From Diaporthe sp. PMI_573 (taxonomy: Eukaryota > Ascomycota > Sordariomycetes > Diaporthales > Diaporthaceae): a stretch of 64,000 bases of DNA. The notes under the pieces were generated by a model. That model worked only from the letters and a program-made list of their open reading frames with translations. It was not told the origin of the DNA and made no database searches. Location: contig JAJTUP010000088.1 of assembly GCA_021399435.1 (NCBI GenBank), positions 62,001-126,000 on the forward strand. The letters are read 5' to 3'. A program made the translations under genes and the position numbers. This document shows, one piece after another, positions 63,086 through 64,000 of this stretch (the stretch's first letter is position 1; every line of letters begins with the position of its first letter).

Positions 63086-63257
63086 ATGAGCGCCAAGTCG
63101 TCTCCTGTAACCGCAGATTTGCCCTACCCACCAAGATACCGCTGCACCACCCGACGTCGCCCGCCAGAGTGTGAACAGCTCGTGCCGTCCGGGAGAGCCT
63201 TCAAAACAGGCAAACGCTGTTCATGAACAGGGCTGCGGTCCATTGGACGTCATCAGC
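63086..63257 (+). pseudogene. Paralogous orphan exon (see 21670)
   Basis: ATG 63086 (MSAKSSPVTADLPY). The region aligns with the exon at 21670-21861, but an indel after LPY changes frame; from the second frame it reads PDVARQSVNSSCRPGEPS and CGPLDVIS, ending at a GTGAGC donor. It is a broken duplicate of the same unknown gene family. Confidence 0.45.
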
Positions 63258-63548
63258 GTGAGCAACTCGGTGACTTCAGCAGATTTCATTTCTGCGCAGA
63301 AAGCACTTTTGAAATGCAGGACATTAGGAATCTATGCAGTTCGACGCAGGTTCGACTGCAGAGCTTGTACCAGGCCTTTAGTTCCTGGACTAAAATGCCC
63401 GCAGGTGTTGCTGTACTCGTGAATAATGACTTGCGAGCCATTGGACACCAACTCGTCACTACGAGCCATTTGTGCTGGATGTTTCACAATGCCCTCAATC
63501 AACAAGACCCATGCCTACTCCTGCTATCGAACAAACAAAACCTCACAT

Positions 63549-64000
63549 CAGACGCCCTGCAATGGCTGGAGCCGATGATCAACTGTAGCTTCGTGCTCCA
63601 GGCCCTCCACGAACTCCTCAACAGTACCCTTGCTCAGGAAGGTGTAGCCGTATGCGAGCAGCGTGACCCGGAACAGGACGCCTCGCGCCCCGCCCTTGCC
63701 GATACGTGCCACTCCATCATGCAGTGTCCGCCTGAGCTGTTCGCGGAGAAGTCGCAGCAACTCAGGACGGTCAACGGGGTGAACGAGCATCGCCACTCTG
63801 TCGCCGGTGGAGCGCGACGTTGGGGCAGTTCTCGTCAAGCAATCCCCTTCGGACTAATCCGAGGAGGCATTTCTGCGTGCAGTATTCGCAGCGGCGCACA
63901 GACGAACCTCCACTGTCATCGCGCGGCCGGCGGGCAAGTCCTCGCTGGCTGCGCTGGCCACCTTGGCCCCGTTTCTTCGGCTGGTCCGGGCTTGGGGTGT
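63549..64000 (-). pseudogene. Kinase-like fungal protein fragment, runs off the window
   Basis: Minus strand. From the window edge: a basic QPKKRGQGGQRSQRG stretch, CEYCTQKCLLGLVRRGLLDENCPNVALHR, then after a frame change HPVDRPELLRLLREQL, GKGGARGVLFRVTLLAYGYTFLSKGTVEEFVEGLEHEATVDHRL. The YCT-K-C-L and CPN-x-x-x-H metal-binding-like motifs plus a degenerate kinase N-lobe are seen in uncharacterised kinase-like fungal proteins (recall). It stops after LQGV, so the C-terminal part is absent. The frameshift near 63795 makes it a relic. Confidence 0.5.

Overview
The window is nuclear DNA from a filamentous ascomycete, most likely a Sordariomycete. I base this on short GT-AG introns of 40-180 nt inside genes, ATG starts, and typical families: FunK1 kinase, FHA kinase, Zn2Cys6 and C2H2 regulators, F-box, Baeyer-Villiger-type monooxygenase, carotenoid oxygenase, hAT and non-LTR transposon debris. 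I recognised no rRNA, tRNA, CRISPR or bacterial-style operon. The genus is not determined.

Layout. 0-4.7 kb is transposon debris: a hAT relic framed by GATACT repeats, an LTR-like repeat, a zinc finger/gag/Ulp1-like mosaic and a duplicated kinase tail. 4.7-8.9 kb holds a two-exon FHA-kinase gene divergent from a long charged unknown gene. 9.7-11.9 kb holds an NLR-type relic, a small spliced RING-H2 gene and a frameshifted ORF. 12.4-21.3 kb looks like a small metabolic island: FAD monooxygenase, extended SDR, carotenoid/stilbene-type oxygenase, a broken class III aminotransferase and a C2H2 regulator with a damaged 3' end.

22.2-22.7 kb carries the most unusual gene: a 145-residue secreted precursor made of six repeats of a GRSGYN core, with a 6-nt first exon. 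23.3-28.9 kb has MFS and hAT relics, hairpins, a FunK1 kinase and a 34-bp perfect palindrome. At 29.8-31.8 kb three truncated genes (UNC93-like transporter, casein kinase 1, AAA ATPase) are joined head to tail. 33.4-36.5 kb has a hAT relic, a damaged nuclease-like gene and a 13-bp-unit minisatellite abutting it.

37-41.7 kb contains an F-box gene and a four-exon P-loop sulfotransferase-like gene. 42.6-45.2 kb is relics (P450, coiled coil, M16 peptidase). A spliced Zn2Cys6 regulator faces a secreted lipocalin-like (Diels-Alderase/CrtC-like) protein at 45.3-48.9 kb. 50-59.3 kb has small orphan genes, a broken kinase, a spliced four-helix membrane protein and a MYND protein. 59.9-62.8 kb is a nearly intact hAT element with perfect 19-bp termini and one frameshift. 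The end holds a paralogous exon and a kinase-like relic.

Overall this is an accessory, repeat-rich compartment with many broken or fused genes between a few intact ones. Intron positions come from reading frame and splice sites only; no search or expression data were available.
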